Notes: generated from the sequence alone by a model not told the origin. A DNA stretch of 64,000 nucleotides from Thermobaculum terrenum ATCC BAA-798 (GCF_000025005.1 NC_013525.1:1638501-1702500); one strand, 5' to 3'. Shown: positions 1 to 9,523, counted from the first letter of the stretch. Program-made: numbers and translations.

Positions 1-648
1 TTTGTTTTCGTAGCCACCTGCATAGAATTCTATAAGGCCGCAGCTGCTAGAAGCAGGAATACCTCAGAGCCATTTGCGATCGCTCTGGTAAATATAGTTA
101 GAAGAAATAGACGAAGATATGGTGGATATATAGTCCACTTAGCTATGTTGCTACTGGCAGTAGGTATAACAGCCTCTAGCTTCTATCAATATGAATCCAC
201 GCGTACACTACAGAAGGGCCAGTCTATGAGCGTGGATGGCTATACCATCACAAGCAATGGCCTATACGTTATACAAAGACCAAGCGTCCAGGTAATCTAT
301 GCAGATCTGAGTCTCAGGCATGGGCAAGAGTACTTGGGTAACATACGCCCTGAGAAAAGGATTTATAAGAATTGGGAAGACCAGCCTGTCACCGGAATAG
401 CTATCAAGACTCTATTTCCCAACCTAGATGATATATACGTGCTAATAAGTGATATAGACCAAAACGGCAACGCAACTATTAGGGTATTTATAAATCCCAT
501 GGTGGCTCTTATATGGTGGGGTGGTGTACTATTTGTAATTGGCACCCTAATATGTGCATGGCCACAGGCAAGGAGAAGCGTGGTCAGACAAAGGAGTACA
601 GCTGCAGAGGCATTAGTTAATCGGGTGGGCGCGAATGTCCAGGCTTAG
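1..648 (+). CDS. ccmF: CcmF, cytochrome c heme lyase subunit (C-terminal part)
   Basis: The reading frame is open from base 1, so the gene starts upstream of the window. The visible 215 residues are the CcmF C-terminus: the arginine-rich NRRRYGGYIVH segment before a membrane helix, a periplasmic domain of about 100 residues, then the NPMVALIWWGG segment opening the last membrane helix. CcmF is the large membrane subunit that ligates heme to apocytochrome c with CcmH. The stop overlaps the ccmH start by 14 bases, so the two are translationally coupled. An internal ATG at 145 is not the true start, because family homology continues upstream of it. Confidence 0.9.
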   Translation, partial: FVFVATCIEFYKAAAARSRNTSEPFAIALVNIVRRNRRRYGGYIVHLAMLLLAVGITASSFYQYESTRTLQKGQSMSVDGYTITSNGLYVIQRPSVQVIYADLSLRHGQEYLGNIRPEKRIYKNWEDQPVTGIAIKTLFPNLDDIYVLISDIDQNGNATIRVFINPMVALIWWGGVLFVIGTLICAWPQARRSVVRQRSTAAEALVNRVGANVQA

Positions 649-1159
649 ATTAGCGAATCTATTGATGGTTAACATCATAACTTTGGTACTACTATTAGCT
701 CCCACATTTGTAATCGCTACCAAGGTATATGCTGAATCACAGCCTGCTAACATAGATGATCAGGTAAGACAAATAGCAAAAGACCTAAAGTGTTTAGTGT
801 GCGAAAACGAGTCCGTGGCTGACTCCCCTTCCCCTCTAGCTGCAGATATGAGAGAGACAATTAAAGAGAAACTACTTGCTGGCGAGACTCCGGAACAGAT
901 AAAAGCTTACTTTGTGCAGCAATATGGCGAGCAAATATTGCTGACACCTCCAAAGGAGGGTTTTGGACTCCTTGTTTGGTCCTGGCCTATATTGGCCATA
1001 ATCATTTGTGGAATAGCCCTATTCTTTGCCATGAATAAGTGGGTCAGAAGAAAATCTGTCTCTATAATAGAGAGCTCAAATCATGTATCAGATACCGAGA
1101 TAGAGGACGCTGAGATTCTACAGGAGATCAAGGATCGAAGGGTTTCTGAACTGTGGTAA
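635..1159 (+). CDS. ccmH: CcmH, cytochrome c maturation thioredoxin-like protein
   Basis: 174 residues. An N-terminal membrane segment (about 10-30) is followed by the CcmH/NrfF domain with its redox CxxC motif in LKCLVC (Cys53, Cys56) and the downstream NESVADSPSPLAADMR signature. A second membrane helix lies at about 112-130. The domain faces outward and reduces the apocytochrome CxxCH cysteines before heme attachment. The ATG overlaps the ccmF stop, and the stop overlaps the next gene's GTG. Length and both membrane segments fit a complete CcmH. Confidence 0.93.
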   Translation: MSRLRLANLLMVNIITLVLLLAPTFVIATKVYAESQPANIDDQVRQIAKDLKCLVCENESVADSPSPLAADMRETIKEKLLAGETPEQIKAYFVQQYGEQILLTPPKEGFGLLVWSWPILAIIICGIALFFAMNKWVRRKSVSIIESSNHVSDTEIEDAEILQEIKDRRVSELW

Positions 1160-2547
1160 TAGCTCTCGTTGCGTCAGTTATATTTCTGGCTGTAATAATC
1201 TTCGTGCTACAGCCATTATTTACACGTAAGCCCTCCTACGCATATCTGCAGGGCTCCTTGGGCAACCCTGAAGACTCCAATGTTCATGATATGGCATTGG
1301 AAGCTCTCGCAGATATAGAAACTGATTACAGGTTAGGCAAACTAAGCGAAGAGGACTACAGGCAACTACGCATTCAATATAGAGAGCTTGTTAGCGCTAC
1401 GGCAGGATATAGCACAGATTCCGCAGAGAGTGATTTAGCCTACATCGATAGGCAGATAGAGCATGACCTTTCAATGATCAAGGCCAATCAACCCGTAACT
1501 GAAGTGCAAGAGTTGGTATGTCCAAGGTGTTCAGCCAAGGTAGATAAGGATGATCTGTTCTGCTCCAAATGCGGAGCCAAACTCCGGACGACATCAATTG
1601 AGACGACACCCGATTTGCAACCTCACCCCCATGCTACAAAGCGGGTTAGATTACCCTCCCTAGACAGGAAAAGAAAAGCCCTAATATCCATAGTTATAGC
1701 TTGCTTATTATTTGCTCTGGCGACCGCAGGCATTTACCTCCAACAGACAGCTAGAAACGCCAGCGCAAGAGCAGTAGGTACCATTCCATCGAACAATGTG
1801 CAGACTATAGCTACTTACGGTCCTGGTGATCTAGTGTTTGCGGGAGACGGTACTACTATCTGGAAGAGTACTGATGGTGGCAAGACTTGGGAATCCCTTT
1901 CCGGTATACAAGGTAACGTAACATCCATAGGTGCTATCGATAATCGTTTATTTGCTGTAGTCAACTTCCAGGTATGGACATCAGCAGATCAAGGCGACTC
2001 ATGGAGTAGAATATCAAGCGCTCCAAAGCTAGTAGCTATTACTACTGATAGTGAAAGCTCAAAGATATATGGATTTGATGCAGAGGGCAACTTATATATA
2101 GGCTCGAACAATGGTACCACCTGGGATAAGACAACCGGTCCTGAACAAGCAGGAATCTCTTCAGCAACTATTGCATCCGTTGATCCTCTAGTAATCTTTG
2201 GATCTAGTCCCGCAGGTGTCTTTGTTGGGACACAAGGAGCCTGGGGTAGTGCCAACGGAACTGTAAACGGAGCATTACCGACAAAAAACGTGCGATACGT
2301 AGCCTATGATAGATCCAGTGGTGAAAGGGGTACTCTACCGAACGGAGGAAACATACAAGGAACGCTGTATGCTGCAACAGATATGGGGCTCTTCAAGTCT
2401 ACCGATTACGGTACAAGCTGGGTGAAGATCGGATTATCAAAGGATCTAAGGGCCTTAGCTATTGGGGACGATGTCATGTATGCTGTAGACTCCGCTGGCA
2501 ACATATACGTCAGCCACGACAAAGGGGTTTCTTGGTCAGGGAAATGA
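1153..2547 (+). CDS. CcmI-like / zinc ribbon / Asp-box propeller fusion protein
   Basis: 464 residues from a GTG overlapping the ccmH stop. In order: a membrane helix (about 3-20); an acidic helical stretch with an LxDIExDYxxGKLSEEDYxxL pattern like CcmI and related cytochrome biogenesis proteins; a zinc ribbon with two CxxC pairs (CPRC and CSKC, about 118-136); a second membrane helix near 176-195; and an outward domain with five Asp-box repeats (for example STDGGKTW, SADQGDSW, STDYGTSW) typical of BNR/Ycf48-like beta propellers. The domain order is read from sequence. A role as a periplasmic chaperone or assembly factor in cytochrome maturation is inferred from position only. Confidence 0.75.
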   Translation: MVIALVASVIFLAVIIFVLQPLFTRKPSYAYLQGSLGNPEDSNVHDMALEALADIETDYRLGKLSEEDYRQLRIQYRELVSATAGYSTDSAESDLAYIDRQIEHDLSMIKANQPVTEVQELVCPRCSAKVDKDDLFCSKCGAKLRTTSIETTPDLQPHPHATKRVRLPSLDRKRKALISIVIACLLFALATAGIYLQQTARNASARAVGTIPSNNVQTIATYGPGDLVFAGDGTTIWKSTDGGKTWESLSGIQGNVTSIGAIDNRLFAVVNFQVWTSADQGDSWSRISSAPKLVAITTDSESSKIYGFDAEGNLYIGSNNGTTWDKTTGPEQAGISSATIASVDPLVIFGSSPAGVFVGTQGAWGSANGTVNGALPTKNVRYVAYDRSSGERGTLPNGGNIQGTLYAATDMGLFKSTDYGTSWVKIGLSKDLRALAIGDDVMYAVDSAGNIYVSHDKGVSWSGK

Positions 2548-3734
2548 GAATACACGGACTTCGAATATTAGCTGTCATCGCAACCTTCCTTGCGTTCCTG
2601 CTAGTTAGTAGTGCAATTAGCTCGAACGTAAATGCTGCAGCAAACGGGAAGATAAGCGGCAGGCTTATAAATGGAACAACATCTCGCCCACTTAGTGGGT
2701 ACTCGGTTAACCTCTATTGGACTGACGGACAAACAGAACAGCCCAACAAATCTACGAAGACAGATGCCAATGGCTATTTCGAGTTTAATAGTCTGCCTAT
2801 AGGTGATAACTACAACTATGTAGTTTACGCAAAATACAAAAATGTAGAGTATACCTCTCAAAACATACAGCTAACTGACAAAACCCCCAGCCGCAAGTAT
2901 GATCTCAAAGTTTATGAGACTACATTTGATGATTCTATACTTCGTGTTGAATCCGCTTCTTTAGTGCTACTAGATACAGATAAAACCACACAGAGAGCTT
3001 TCGTCCTAGAGACTTTCATGATCCAGAATCCTACAAATAAGACTTTTCTACCTACCACCAATGGGCCCAAAGGTCCTATGGGTCTATTGAGATTTTCGCT
3101 ACCATCAGGGGCAGATCAACTAACAGGTCTGGGTAGATTGGCCAACTATCAGATGATTCAGACCGATAGAGGATTCGGCACAAACTTACCCATATATCCC
3201 GGACCTAATGAGGTAACTTTTACTTATAGCATCCCGTATAGCGTAGATCAGAGCAATTACAACTTTCAACTTACTTTACCCTATCCTACAAAGGAGTTCA
3301 GGCTGCTAGGGAAAGAGGGCGGCCCAAGCATAAGTTCTTCCCAACTAAGAGCTGGCGATCCTGTATCCCTTTGGGGCAGTAGATATAATCTGCTTGTCGG
3401 CGGTCCATTTCAAAATAGAACTACCCTGGATATCACGTTTAGCGGATTACCAGTAAATATATGGACTATAAGGCCCAACAACCCACAGATCTGGATAGCT
3501 ACAGCGGGACTAATAATCCTGATGCTGGCCTCAACACTAGCTCTCATCAGTAGACAAAGCAAGCAGGTCTCGGAGCAGACTTTATACAACAAATTACTAG
3601 CAGAGCTAGCATCTCTTGACAATCAGTTATCAGAAGGAAAGCTAGATCAAGAGACCTATAACAAGGAAAGAGCAGCCCTCAAGGAAACCCTCATAAATCT
3701 AAAGAAGCTGCAGTCTAAATCCAGTGCTGCCTAA
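2532..3734 (+). CDS. membrane-anchored carboxypeptidase-regulatory-like domain protein
   Basis: About 400 residues, exported. The signal peptide (about 8-36) is followed by a carboxypeptidase-regulatory/transthyretin-like beta sandwich (about 40-125, with DANGYFEF and a GxISGRLIN start), an unassigned beta-rich region to about 310, one membrane helix (about 316-336) and a cytoplasmic helical tail whose GKLDQETYxxERAALK pattern resembles the CcmI-like helix of the preceding gene. The start is uncertain: TTG at 2532 or ATG at 2544, which overlaps the upstream stop, and neither has an ideally spaced Shine-Dalgarno. It is the last gene of the ccm operon, 4 bases from a convergent gene. Function is not known; a periplasmic accessory role is possible. 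Confidence 0.65.
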   Translation: MVREMRIHGLRILAVIATFLAFLLVSSAISSNVNAAANGKISGRLINGTTSRPLSGYSVNLYWTDGQTEQPNKSTKTDANGYFEFNSLPIGDNYNYVVYAKYKNVEYTSQNIQLTDKTPSRKYDLKVYETTFDDSILRVESASLVLLDTDKTTQRAFVLETFMIQNPTNKTFLPTTNGPKGPMGLLRFSLPSGADQLTGLGRLANYQMIQTDRGFGTNLPIYPGPNEVTFTYSIPYSVDQSNYNFQLTLPYPTKEFRLLGKEGGPSISSSQLRAGDPVSLWGSRYNLLVGGPFQNRTTLDITFSGLPVNIWTIRPNNPQIWIATAGLIILMLASTLALISRQSKQVSEQTLYNKLLAELASLDNQLSEGKLDQETYNKERAALKETLINLKKLQSKSSAA

Positions 3735-3738
3735 CTGA

Positions 3739-4638
3739 CTAGATATTTCTAGCAGCCAGAGCTGCCGCCAACGCAGGCTCTTGCACTACCTCAACTTGAC
3801 CCAAATTACAATGTTGAGAGAGTATATCTAATACTCCTTCCCGAAAACTGGTGTTACCAACTAATAGCCCACCACACAGCGCCAACGGTACCACGCCGTC
3901 CGGGAACTCCAGCCGGCGTGCAAGAGGCAGAGCCAGCAAAGCTATCTCATGAATAGAATCAACTATTATCTGCTTTGATACTTGATCCCCCTCTGCGGCT
4001 GCCTCGAAAACAATCTCAGCCACAGAAGCCACCAAAGCCTTATCGTAGTTGTGATACACTTTTGGAATTATCTCTGAGGGATCATGTAAAGACCATTTAT
4101 GCAGTATCTTATCCAGCAAGGAAGTGTTAACTCCCCTACCATCTGCCATCCTAACTGCAGCCTGTAAGCCTCTCCTACCTATATCGTAGCCGCTGCCTTC
4201 ATCACCAATGATATGTCCCCAACCACCAGTCCTGTCCCTCTTACCATTCACATCAACACCAACTGCTATGGCGCCTGTGCCAGCTATAACAGCTACACCA
4301 ACGTTATCCCTAAGGGCGCACAAACCTAGATCACCATCGTTGGTGATCTTTATTTTATCGGCAACCGAGGAGAGCGCCGGATACAGCGCATCGTAATCTT
4401 CGGGTCTATCAGTACCTGCGACGCCTAGCCATGCAGCCTTGGGCTTATCAGTAACGCCTGCTAATGACAGAGCTTCTGATACAACTGAGGTTATAGTGTG
4501 CACTACCCAGTCCAGACCTGAAACAGCATAATTGGCGCCTGCACCAGATTTTCTACTTAGTTCATTACCGGCAGCATCGACTACAACAGCAAGAGTTTTA
4601 CTACCCCCAGAATCAACACCTACAAAAACCTCACTCAA
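3739..4638 (-). CDS. BadF/BadG-family amino sugar kinase (MurNAc/GlcNAc kinase-like)
   Basis: 299 residues. The N-terminal phosphate motif VGVDSGGSKT, the central GTGAIAVG and the GGWGHIIGDEGSGYDIG segment define the ASKHA fold of the BadF/BadG/BcrA group, which includes N-acetylglucosamine kinases and the clostridial MurNAc/GlcNAc kinase MurK. The TTG start overlaps the murQ stop and has AGGAG seven bases upstream. Placement after namZ and murQ suggests it phosphorylates MurNAc (and perhaps GlcNAc) to feed MurQ and NagA. Substrate choice cannot be read from the sequence. Confidence 0.82.
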   Translation of the reverse strand: MSEVFVGVDSGGSKTLAVVVDAAGNELSRKSGAGANYAVSGLDWVVHTITSVVSEALSLAGVTDKPKAAWLGVAGTDRPEDYDALYPALSSVADKIKITNDGDLGLCALRDNVGVAVIAGTGAIAVGVDVNGKRDRTGGWGHIIGDEGSGYDIGRRGLQAAVRMADGRGVNTSLLDKILHKWSLHDPSEIIPKVYHNYDKALVASVAEIVFEAAAEGDQVSKQIIVDSIHEIALLALPLARRLEFPDGVVPLALCGGLLVGNTSFREGVLDILSQHCNLGQVEVVQEPALAAALAARNI

Positions 4639-5554
4639 AGCCCAACTCCTCCAGAACGTTTCTTACAACACCATTAGCCGCCTGAAGCCTTCTTCTAGCA
4701 TCATCAAAGTCGAGTCCTGTCTTTGCCATTATTATCGCTACTTTAAGATTGTAGTTAGATCTTTTGAGGAGGTTCTCAGCTTCTTGCTCACTCACGCCTG
4801 TAGCTGCCTGAAGTATCGATACAGCTCTTCTCCTTAGCTTGGAGCTTCTAGGTTGGAGATCTACCATCAAGTTACCGTATGTTTTCCCAAGAAGTATCAT
4901 GCTACCTGTACTTAGCATGTTGAGCACCATCTTCTCAGCAGTACCTGCTTTTAGTCGGGTGGAGCCTACGATAACTTCAGGACCAACCACAGGGGCTATC
5001 ATGATATCCACTATCCTTTCTAATGGAGTCTTAGGATTACAAGCTAACCCTATAGTCAGCGCTCCCTTTTCCTTCGCATAAGCGACAGCACCAAGCACAT
5101 ATGGCGTTCTACCACTGGCAGCAATACCTACTAGTGCATCCATATTACTTACACCCAACTTTTGAGCATCAGCACGCCCTGCTTCCGCGCTGTCTTCTAT
5201 CTCTTCTATAGACTTAACCAAAGCTTCCGGTCCGCCTGCCACCCAACCTATCACCATACCTTCTGGAGTACTAAAAGTAGGCGGGCACTCTGAAGCATCT
5301 AAAACGCCTAATCTTCCAGAGGTACCAGCTCCCATGTATATAAGCCTGCCGCCTTTACGTAGTCTTGCAGCTATCTCCTCTATAGCATGTGCTATCTTTG
5401 GCAGTTCTTTCTGAATAGCCAAAATTACCTTAGCATCCTCAGAATTCATTACCTGAACTATCTCTAATGGAGACATCTTGTCTATATTAGTAGTTGCTGG
5501 ATTGATCTTCTCAGTCTCCAAAGACTTAAGTACCTGTTCAAGATCCTCTATCAT
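4631..5554 (-). CDS. murQ: N-acetylmuramic acid 6-phosphate etherase MurQ
   Basis: 307 residues. The SIS-domain signature GAGTSGRLGVLDASECPPTF and the later VGPEVIVGSTRLKAGTAEK block are diagnostic of MurQ, which cleaves the lactyl ether of MurNAc-6-phosphate to give GlcNAc-6-phosphate and D-lactate. A UBA-like helical tail (about 245-305) is normal for the family. ATG at 5554 is preferred over the GTG two codons upstream because AAGGAAG lies about five bases before it. It lies 18 bases after namZ and overlaps the kinase gene, making one recycling operon. Confidence 0.95.
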   Translation of the reverse strand: MIEDLEQVLKSLETEKINPATTNIDKMSPLEIVQVMNSEDAKVILAIQKELPKIAHAIEEIAARLRKGGRLIYMGAGTSGRLGVLDASECPPTFSTPEGMVIGWVAGGPEALVKSIEEIEDSAEAGRADAQKLGVSNMDALVGIAASGRTPYVLGAVAYAKEKGALTIGLACNPKTPLERIVDIMIAPVVGPEVIVGSTRLKAGTAEKMVLNMLSTGSMILLGKTYGNLMVDLQPRSSKLRRRAVSILQAATGVSEQEAENLLKRSNYNLKVAIIMAKTGLDFDDARRRLQAANGVVRNVLEELGFE

Positions 5555-5572
5555 AACCACTTCCTTACAAAA

Positions 5573-6739
5573 TTACTGATAGAGCTGTACTTCCCGAAAC
5601 CTATCTATAAAAGATAGTGCATCTTCTCTCCAAACTGTTACCAAATCCAGGAATTCACTATTAGTATTTGAGGTAACAGCTTTACGCAGCTTGTCACTAC
5701 CTATCAGCAGGTCCACAAAGAACTTACCTTCACTGTTTTGTATCCATTCGAATTTTCCTTCATCCTGCAAATAAAAGGCTCTCAGCAGATACGCCCCCAA
5801 TTCCACCTGCCTCAATGCGTATCGATCCAATATATGTACCTGTACGCCTCCACATGAACGGCCAGAATGTTTTGAGAACATAGGCGTAAAATATGTAGCT
5901 CGAAACAGCACCCCAGGAAACTCAAATATCTTTAGTGTCTCCAGTAATGCATAAGGATCTATCCAGGGTGCTCCTATATATTCGAAGGGTCGAGTTGTAC
6001 CCCTGCCTTCAGATATATTAGTTCCCTCTATAAGACAAGTACCGGGATATAACAGCAAGGAATCCATAGTTGGTAGATTGGGAGAAGGTTGTACCCATAC
6101 CAAGTCGGTATCATCATACCATAAGTTCCTTTCCCAACCTTCCATCTTTATTACTATAGGTTCTCTTAGTCCCAATTCATGGGCCAGTAGACATGCAGCC
6201 TCACCCAACGTCATTCCATGCAAGACAGGCACATTATGAAATCCAACAAAAGAAGTGTACTCCTTCTGTAGTAAGGGACCTTGAATTCCCTTTGGTGAGA
6301 GAGGGTTAGGTCTATCAAGAATTATTACATCTACATCGAAGAGTGAAGCCTTAGTCATTACCCTCAACAGCGTAGATGTATAAGTAGCATAGCGCACACC
6401 TACGTCCTGCAAATCAACAACTATTGCATCTATATCTCTTAGGAGTTGATCCTCTGGTTCGTAGGATTCCCCGTAAAGACTATATACTGGAATCCCAGTT
6501 CTAGGATCAACATAGCTGGATACTTTCTCGCCTGCCTGTACCTCACCTCTTATACCATGTTCTGGTGCAAGTAGCGCCACTAGGTCAAAACGGTCATCGG
6601 AAGCAAGTAAATCAACGATATGGCGCATATTCCTATCCACGCCGGTATGATTAGTCAGAAGAGCAATAGGGCGCCCTTCCACTGCCTCACTTCCCTGCGA
6701 CAAAAGTTTTTCTAATCCTGTAGTGATTCGTCTTCTCAT
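5573..6739 (-). CDS. namZ: DUF1343 exo-beta-N-acetylmuramidase NamZ-like
   Basis: 388 residues. The DUF1343 hallmarks are present: LLTNHTGVDRNMRHIVDLL, a LLAPEHGIRGEVQAGE block, VDLQDVGVRYATYTSTL and the SEGRGTTRPFE segment. Characterised members remove MurNAc from the non-reducing ends of peptidoglycan fragments. No signal peptide is visible, so the enzyme probably acts on imported disaccharides, or the export route is not obvious. It is the first gene of the namZ-murQ-kinase operon and diverges from nagA across a 92-base AT-rich gap. Confidence 0.88.
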   Translation of the reverse strand: MRRRITTGLEKLLSQGSEAVEGRPIALLTNHTGVDRNMRHIVDLLASDDRFDLVALLAPEHGIRGEVQAGEKVSSYVDPRTGIPVYSLYGESYEPEDQLLRDIDAIVVDLQDVGVRYATYTSTLLRVMTKASLFDVDVIILDRPNPLSPKGIQGPLLQKEYTSFVGFHNVPVLHGMTLGEAACLLAHELGLREPIVIKMEGWERNLWYDDTDLVWVQPSPNLPTMDSLLLYPGTCLIEGTNISEGRGTTRPFEYIGAPWIDPYALLETLKIFEFPGVLFRATYFTPMFSKHSGRSCGGVQVHILDRYALRQVELGAYLLRAFYLQDEGKFEWIQNSEGKFFVDLLIGSDKLRKAVTSNTNSEFLDLVTVWREDALSFIDRFREVQLYQ

Positions 6740-6831
6740 AAACTAAGTGGGTACCAGGATACAAAATGAAAAAACAACAAGTATGTTAGCATAATAGCAT
6801 GAAACTCTAGGAACGATTTGAGGTTGTCTAG

Positions 6832-8007
6832 ATGGAGATATTTATTCGTGGTGGAAATATAGTAGATGCTCGCGGGATAAGGCAAAACCCAGGCTTGAAG
6901 CTCTCAGGTGGCCTAATCAGCTATCAAGATAACAATCTTCAAGATGGCTTCAAAGTCATCGATGCATCAGACTTCTATATCTTTCCAGGTTTTATCGACG
7001 TGCATACACATGGAGGCGGAGGGTTTGATCTGCATACTACCAACCCACAAGAAATACTTTCATACTGCAAATGGGCACCCTCAACTGGGGTAACTTCGTT
7101 TCTCATTGGAGTAGTTGGTATACCAAATGGTATACCGATAGCGCAAATACAAGCCGCAGTAAATGCTATAGAAAGATATCAGGAAGGAGCAGAGCCTCTA
7201 GGGATTCATTTGGAGGGCCCATATATCAGCCCTGAAAAGCGAGGCGCACATGACACCTCATGGCTTCGGACACCCGACATTGATGAAACAAACTCCATAC
7301 TTCAAGCTTCCAAAGGTCATCTACGGCTGGTCACCATAGCGCCAGAACTACCAAATGCACGTAATATGATAAGTTTACTTATAGATAACGGCGTTAGGGT
7401 AAGTATAGGGCATACTAACTCAACATATGAGCAAGCTCTTGAAGCTATCGGATGGGGGATAACCCATGCGACTCATTGCTTCAATGCCATGCCTCCACTA
7501 CACCATAGAGAGCCAGGTACGTTGGGAGCAATTGCTGAGTCACCACAAGTGATGGGAGAGGTTATAGCAGATGGCGTACATGTTCATCCAGCGGTCGTTA
7601 AAATACTCGTCAAAGCGCTAGGATCTGATAGGACGATCGTAATTACAGATGCTTTATCTGCCGCTGGATGCCCAAGTATGGAATTTACTTTCGGAGGACA
7701 AAAAGCTAGGGTAATAGATGGGGCAGCCCGCCTTGAAGATGGCAGGTTAACCGGAAGCGTTCTCACTATGGATCAAGCATTGAGAAACATGGTAGAAAAA
7801 GTAGAAGTAGAATTACCTGATGCTGTAAGAATGCTTACTTTAAACCCGGCAATATCAGCATCAGCCGAATCTAGAAAGGGACTGATCGAGTCTGGGTATG
7901 ACGCTGACCTGGTGCTGATGAATCAAAACTTACAACTTGTAGCCACAATATGCAAAGGCAAGATTGCCTATGCTATAGAAGGCTTTTCAACTAAGGAGAT
8001 CACGTAA
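6832..8007 (+). CDS. nagA: N-acetylglucosamine-6-phosphate deacetylase NagA
   Basis: 391 residues with amidohydrolase metal motifs in order: HTH at 58-60, the metal-binding Glu in HLEGPY (128), His194 in GHTNST, His212/His215 in THATHCFNAM and the catalytic Asp273 in ITDALSAAG. It deacetylates GlcNAc-6-P to GlcN-6-P, the product needed after MurQ. A TTGAGGT Shine-Dalgarno lies about eight bases before the ATG. The 3' end overlaps the convergent cdsA by eight bases. No nagB is in the window. Confidence 0.95.
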   Translation: MEIFIRGGNIVDARGIRQNPGLKLSGGLISYQDNNLQDGFKVIDASDFYIFPGFIDVHTHGGGGFDLHTTNPQEILSYCKWAPSTGVTSFLIGVVGIPNGIPIAQIQAAVNAIERYQEGAEPLGIHLEGPYISPEKRGAHDTSWLRTPDIDETNSILQASKGHLRLVTIAPELPNARNMISLLIDNGVRVSIGHTNSTYEQALEAIGWGITHATHCFNAMPPLHHREPGTLGAIAESPQVMGEVIADGVHVHPAVVKILVKALGSDRTIVITDALSAAGCPSMEFTFGGQKARVIDGAARLEDGRLTGSVLTMDQALRNMVEKVEVELPDAVRMLTLNPAISASAESRKGLIESGYDADLVLMNQNLQLVATICKGKIAYAIEGFSTKEIT

Positions 8008-8815
8008 GCGCCAAGTTGGCTATATAGTAAGTTATCAATACGACCCATAAAAGACCATCTATACGATCTAGCAAACCGCCGTGCCCAGGGATTATGTTGC
8101 CAGAATCTTTCACCCCAACAGCTCTCTTTACGAACGATTCTGCGAGATCGCCCATCTGACAGGCAAAGGCAAGCGCTAGCCCTACTATAGGGCCCCAGGT
8201 AAGGCTTATAGGCAGTCGAAACAAGGGTACAAGAATTGTAACTAACAGGATAGTGAAAACTGTTGAAGCTACGGCCCCTTCGACAGTCTTCCCTGGGCTG
8301 ATTTTGGGCGCTAGCTTCCTTCTTCCAAACATACTACCAGCTATATAAGCACTAGTATCTGTAACCCATGTAGAGATTATGGCCAAGATAAGCCATTCAC
8401 GCCCTGACTCCAACCCCCTAATAAGCTCTATATGAGCCATGGGTAAACCTACGTACAGGCTGGAGCCTGTCGTAAATAACCAAGGAATCATACCCTCCTT
8501 GGGGCTGAGACGTAGCACAGAAAACGCCGCAGGTGATAACACGCTGGCACAGCATGCAAATAACACCCAAGACAACTTACCAGTCATGTTAGCCAAAGCG
8601 CCGCTTATCACAAGAGAGATCGTAAGTAGAAGCAACAACCCAAGAGACATGCCTGGATAAAGAGGGGAGACCATCCTGTACAGCTCAAGCGCCCCAATAA
8701 AGGCAAGCGCTATTAGTAATAGAATCAATATGGGTCTGGGGCTATAGACAACCGCTGCTGCAACAATTACAACTAGGATGCTGCTAATAGACCTGATTAG
8801 AAACCCCGAAGGCAA
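8000..8815 (-). CDS. cdsA: phosphatidate cytidylyltransferase CdsA
   Basis: 271 residues, with about eight membrane helices. The C-terminal CDP-diglyceride synthetase signature is clear: GDLAESFVKRAVGVKD followed by PGHGGLLDRIDGLL, preceded by SPGKTVEG. It makes CDP-diacylglycerol from phosphatidate and CTP in the membrane. The TTG start has GAGG eight bases upstream, four bases after the uppS stop. It is the last gene of the rpsB operon. Confidence 0.94.
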   Translation of the reverse strand: MPSGFLIRSISSILVVIVAAAVVYSPRPILILLLIALAFIGALELYRMVSPLYPGMSLGLLLLLTISLVISGALANMTGKLSWVLFACCASVLSPAAFSVLRLSPKEGMIPWLFTTGSSLYVGLPMAHIELIRGLESGREWLILAIISTWVTDTSAYIAGSMFGRRKLAPKISPGKTVEGAVASTVFTILLVTILVPLFRLPISLTWGPIVGLALAFACQMGDLAESFVKRAVGVKDSGNIIPGHGGLLDRIDGLLWVVLITYYIANLALT

Positions 8816-8818
8816 GGC

Positions 8819-9523
8819 TTAATCCTCTTCAAGAAGTCCCCCAAATTTGCGCTGCCGACGACCGTAGTCTTCAACCGCCTGCTTCAGATGTTCCTTGGTG
8901 AAGTCTGGCCAGAATACTGGTGTGGACCAATACTCTGCATAGGCTGCTTGCCAAATGAGAAAATTGGAAAGCCTCATCTCTCCTGCCGTTCGAATGATAA
9001 GATCAGGGTCGGGTAGTCCTGCAGTGTAAAGATATTGACTAAATAGGTGCTCGTCTATCTTGTCTGGTGGAACACCCTCTAATATAATCCTCTTGACAGC
9101 ATGAACAATTTCAGCTCTACCTCCATAATTATATGCAACACTTAGAACTAGTCTGTCATTGTATTTTGTAAGCTCGAGAGCTTTCCTTATCTCGTGCTGC
9201 AGATGCTCGGGAAGTTCATCCAGGCTACCAAGGTGACGTATCTGAACACCGTTCTTGTGAAGCTCAGGCGTCTCGGTTTTGAGGACATTCTCCAGTATGG
9301 AGAGAAGCATTGATACTTCCTCTGGCGGGCGAGACCAGTTCTCAGTGGAGAACGCATAGACAGTAAGGTACTTGATGCCCAATTCTACACATGCCTCTAC
9401 CACATTGCGTATGTTACGCACACCTGCCCGATGGCCCTCGTACCTCGGCAAACCGTGACTAACGGCCCACCGACCATTACCGTCCATAATGATACCAATG
9501 TGATTGGGTATACCGTTACTCAA
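8819..9523 (-). CDS. uppS: isoprenyl transferase (undecaprenyl diphosphate synthase) UppS
   Basis: 234 residues, normal length. Catalytic Asp14 lies in IIMDGNGRWA; the YAFSTENWSRP and RTAGEMRLSNFLIWQ motifs of cis-prenyltransferases follow. It makes the C55 carrier lipid for cell wall synthesis. The TTG start overlaps the frr stop (TTGA), with AGGAG eleven bases upstream, and reaches exactly to the conserved N-terminus. Confidence 0.95.
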   Translation of the reverse strand: MSNGIPNHIGIIMDGNGRWAVSHGLPRYEGHRAGVRNIRNVVEACVELGIKYLTVYAFSTENWSRPPEEVSMLLSILENVLKTETPELHKNGVQIRHLGSLDELPEHLQHEIRKALELTKYNDRLVLSVAYNYGGRAEIVHAVKRIILEGVPPDKIDEHLFSQYLYTAGLPDPDLIIRTAGEMRLSNFLIWQAAYAEYWSTPVFWPDFTKEHLKQAVEDYGRRQRKFGGLLEED

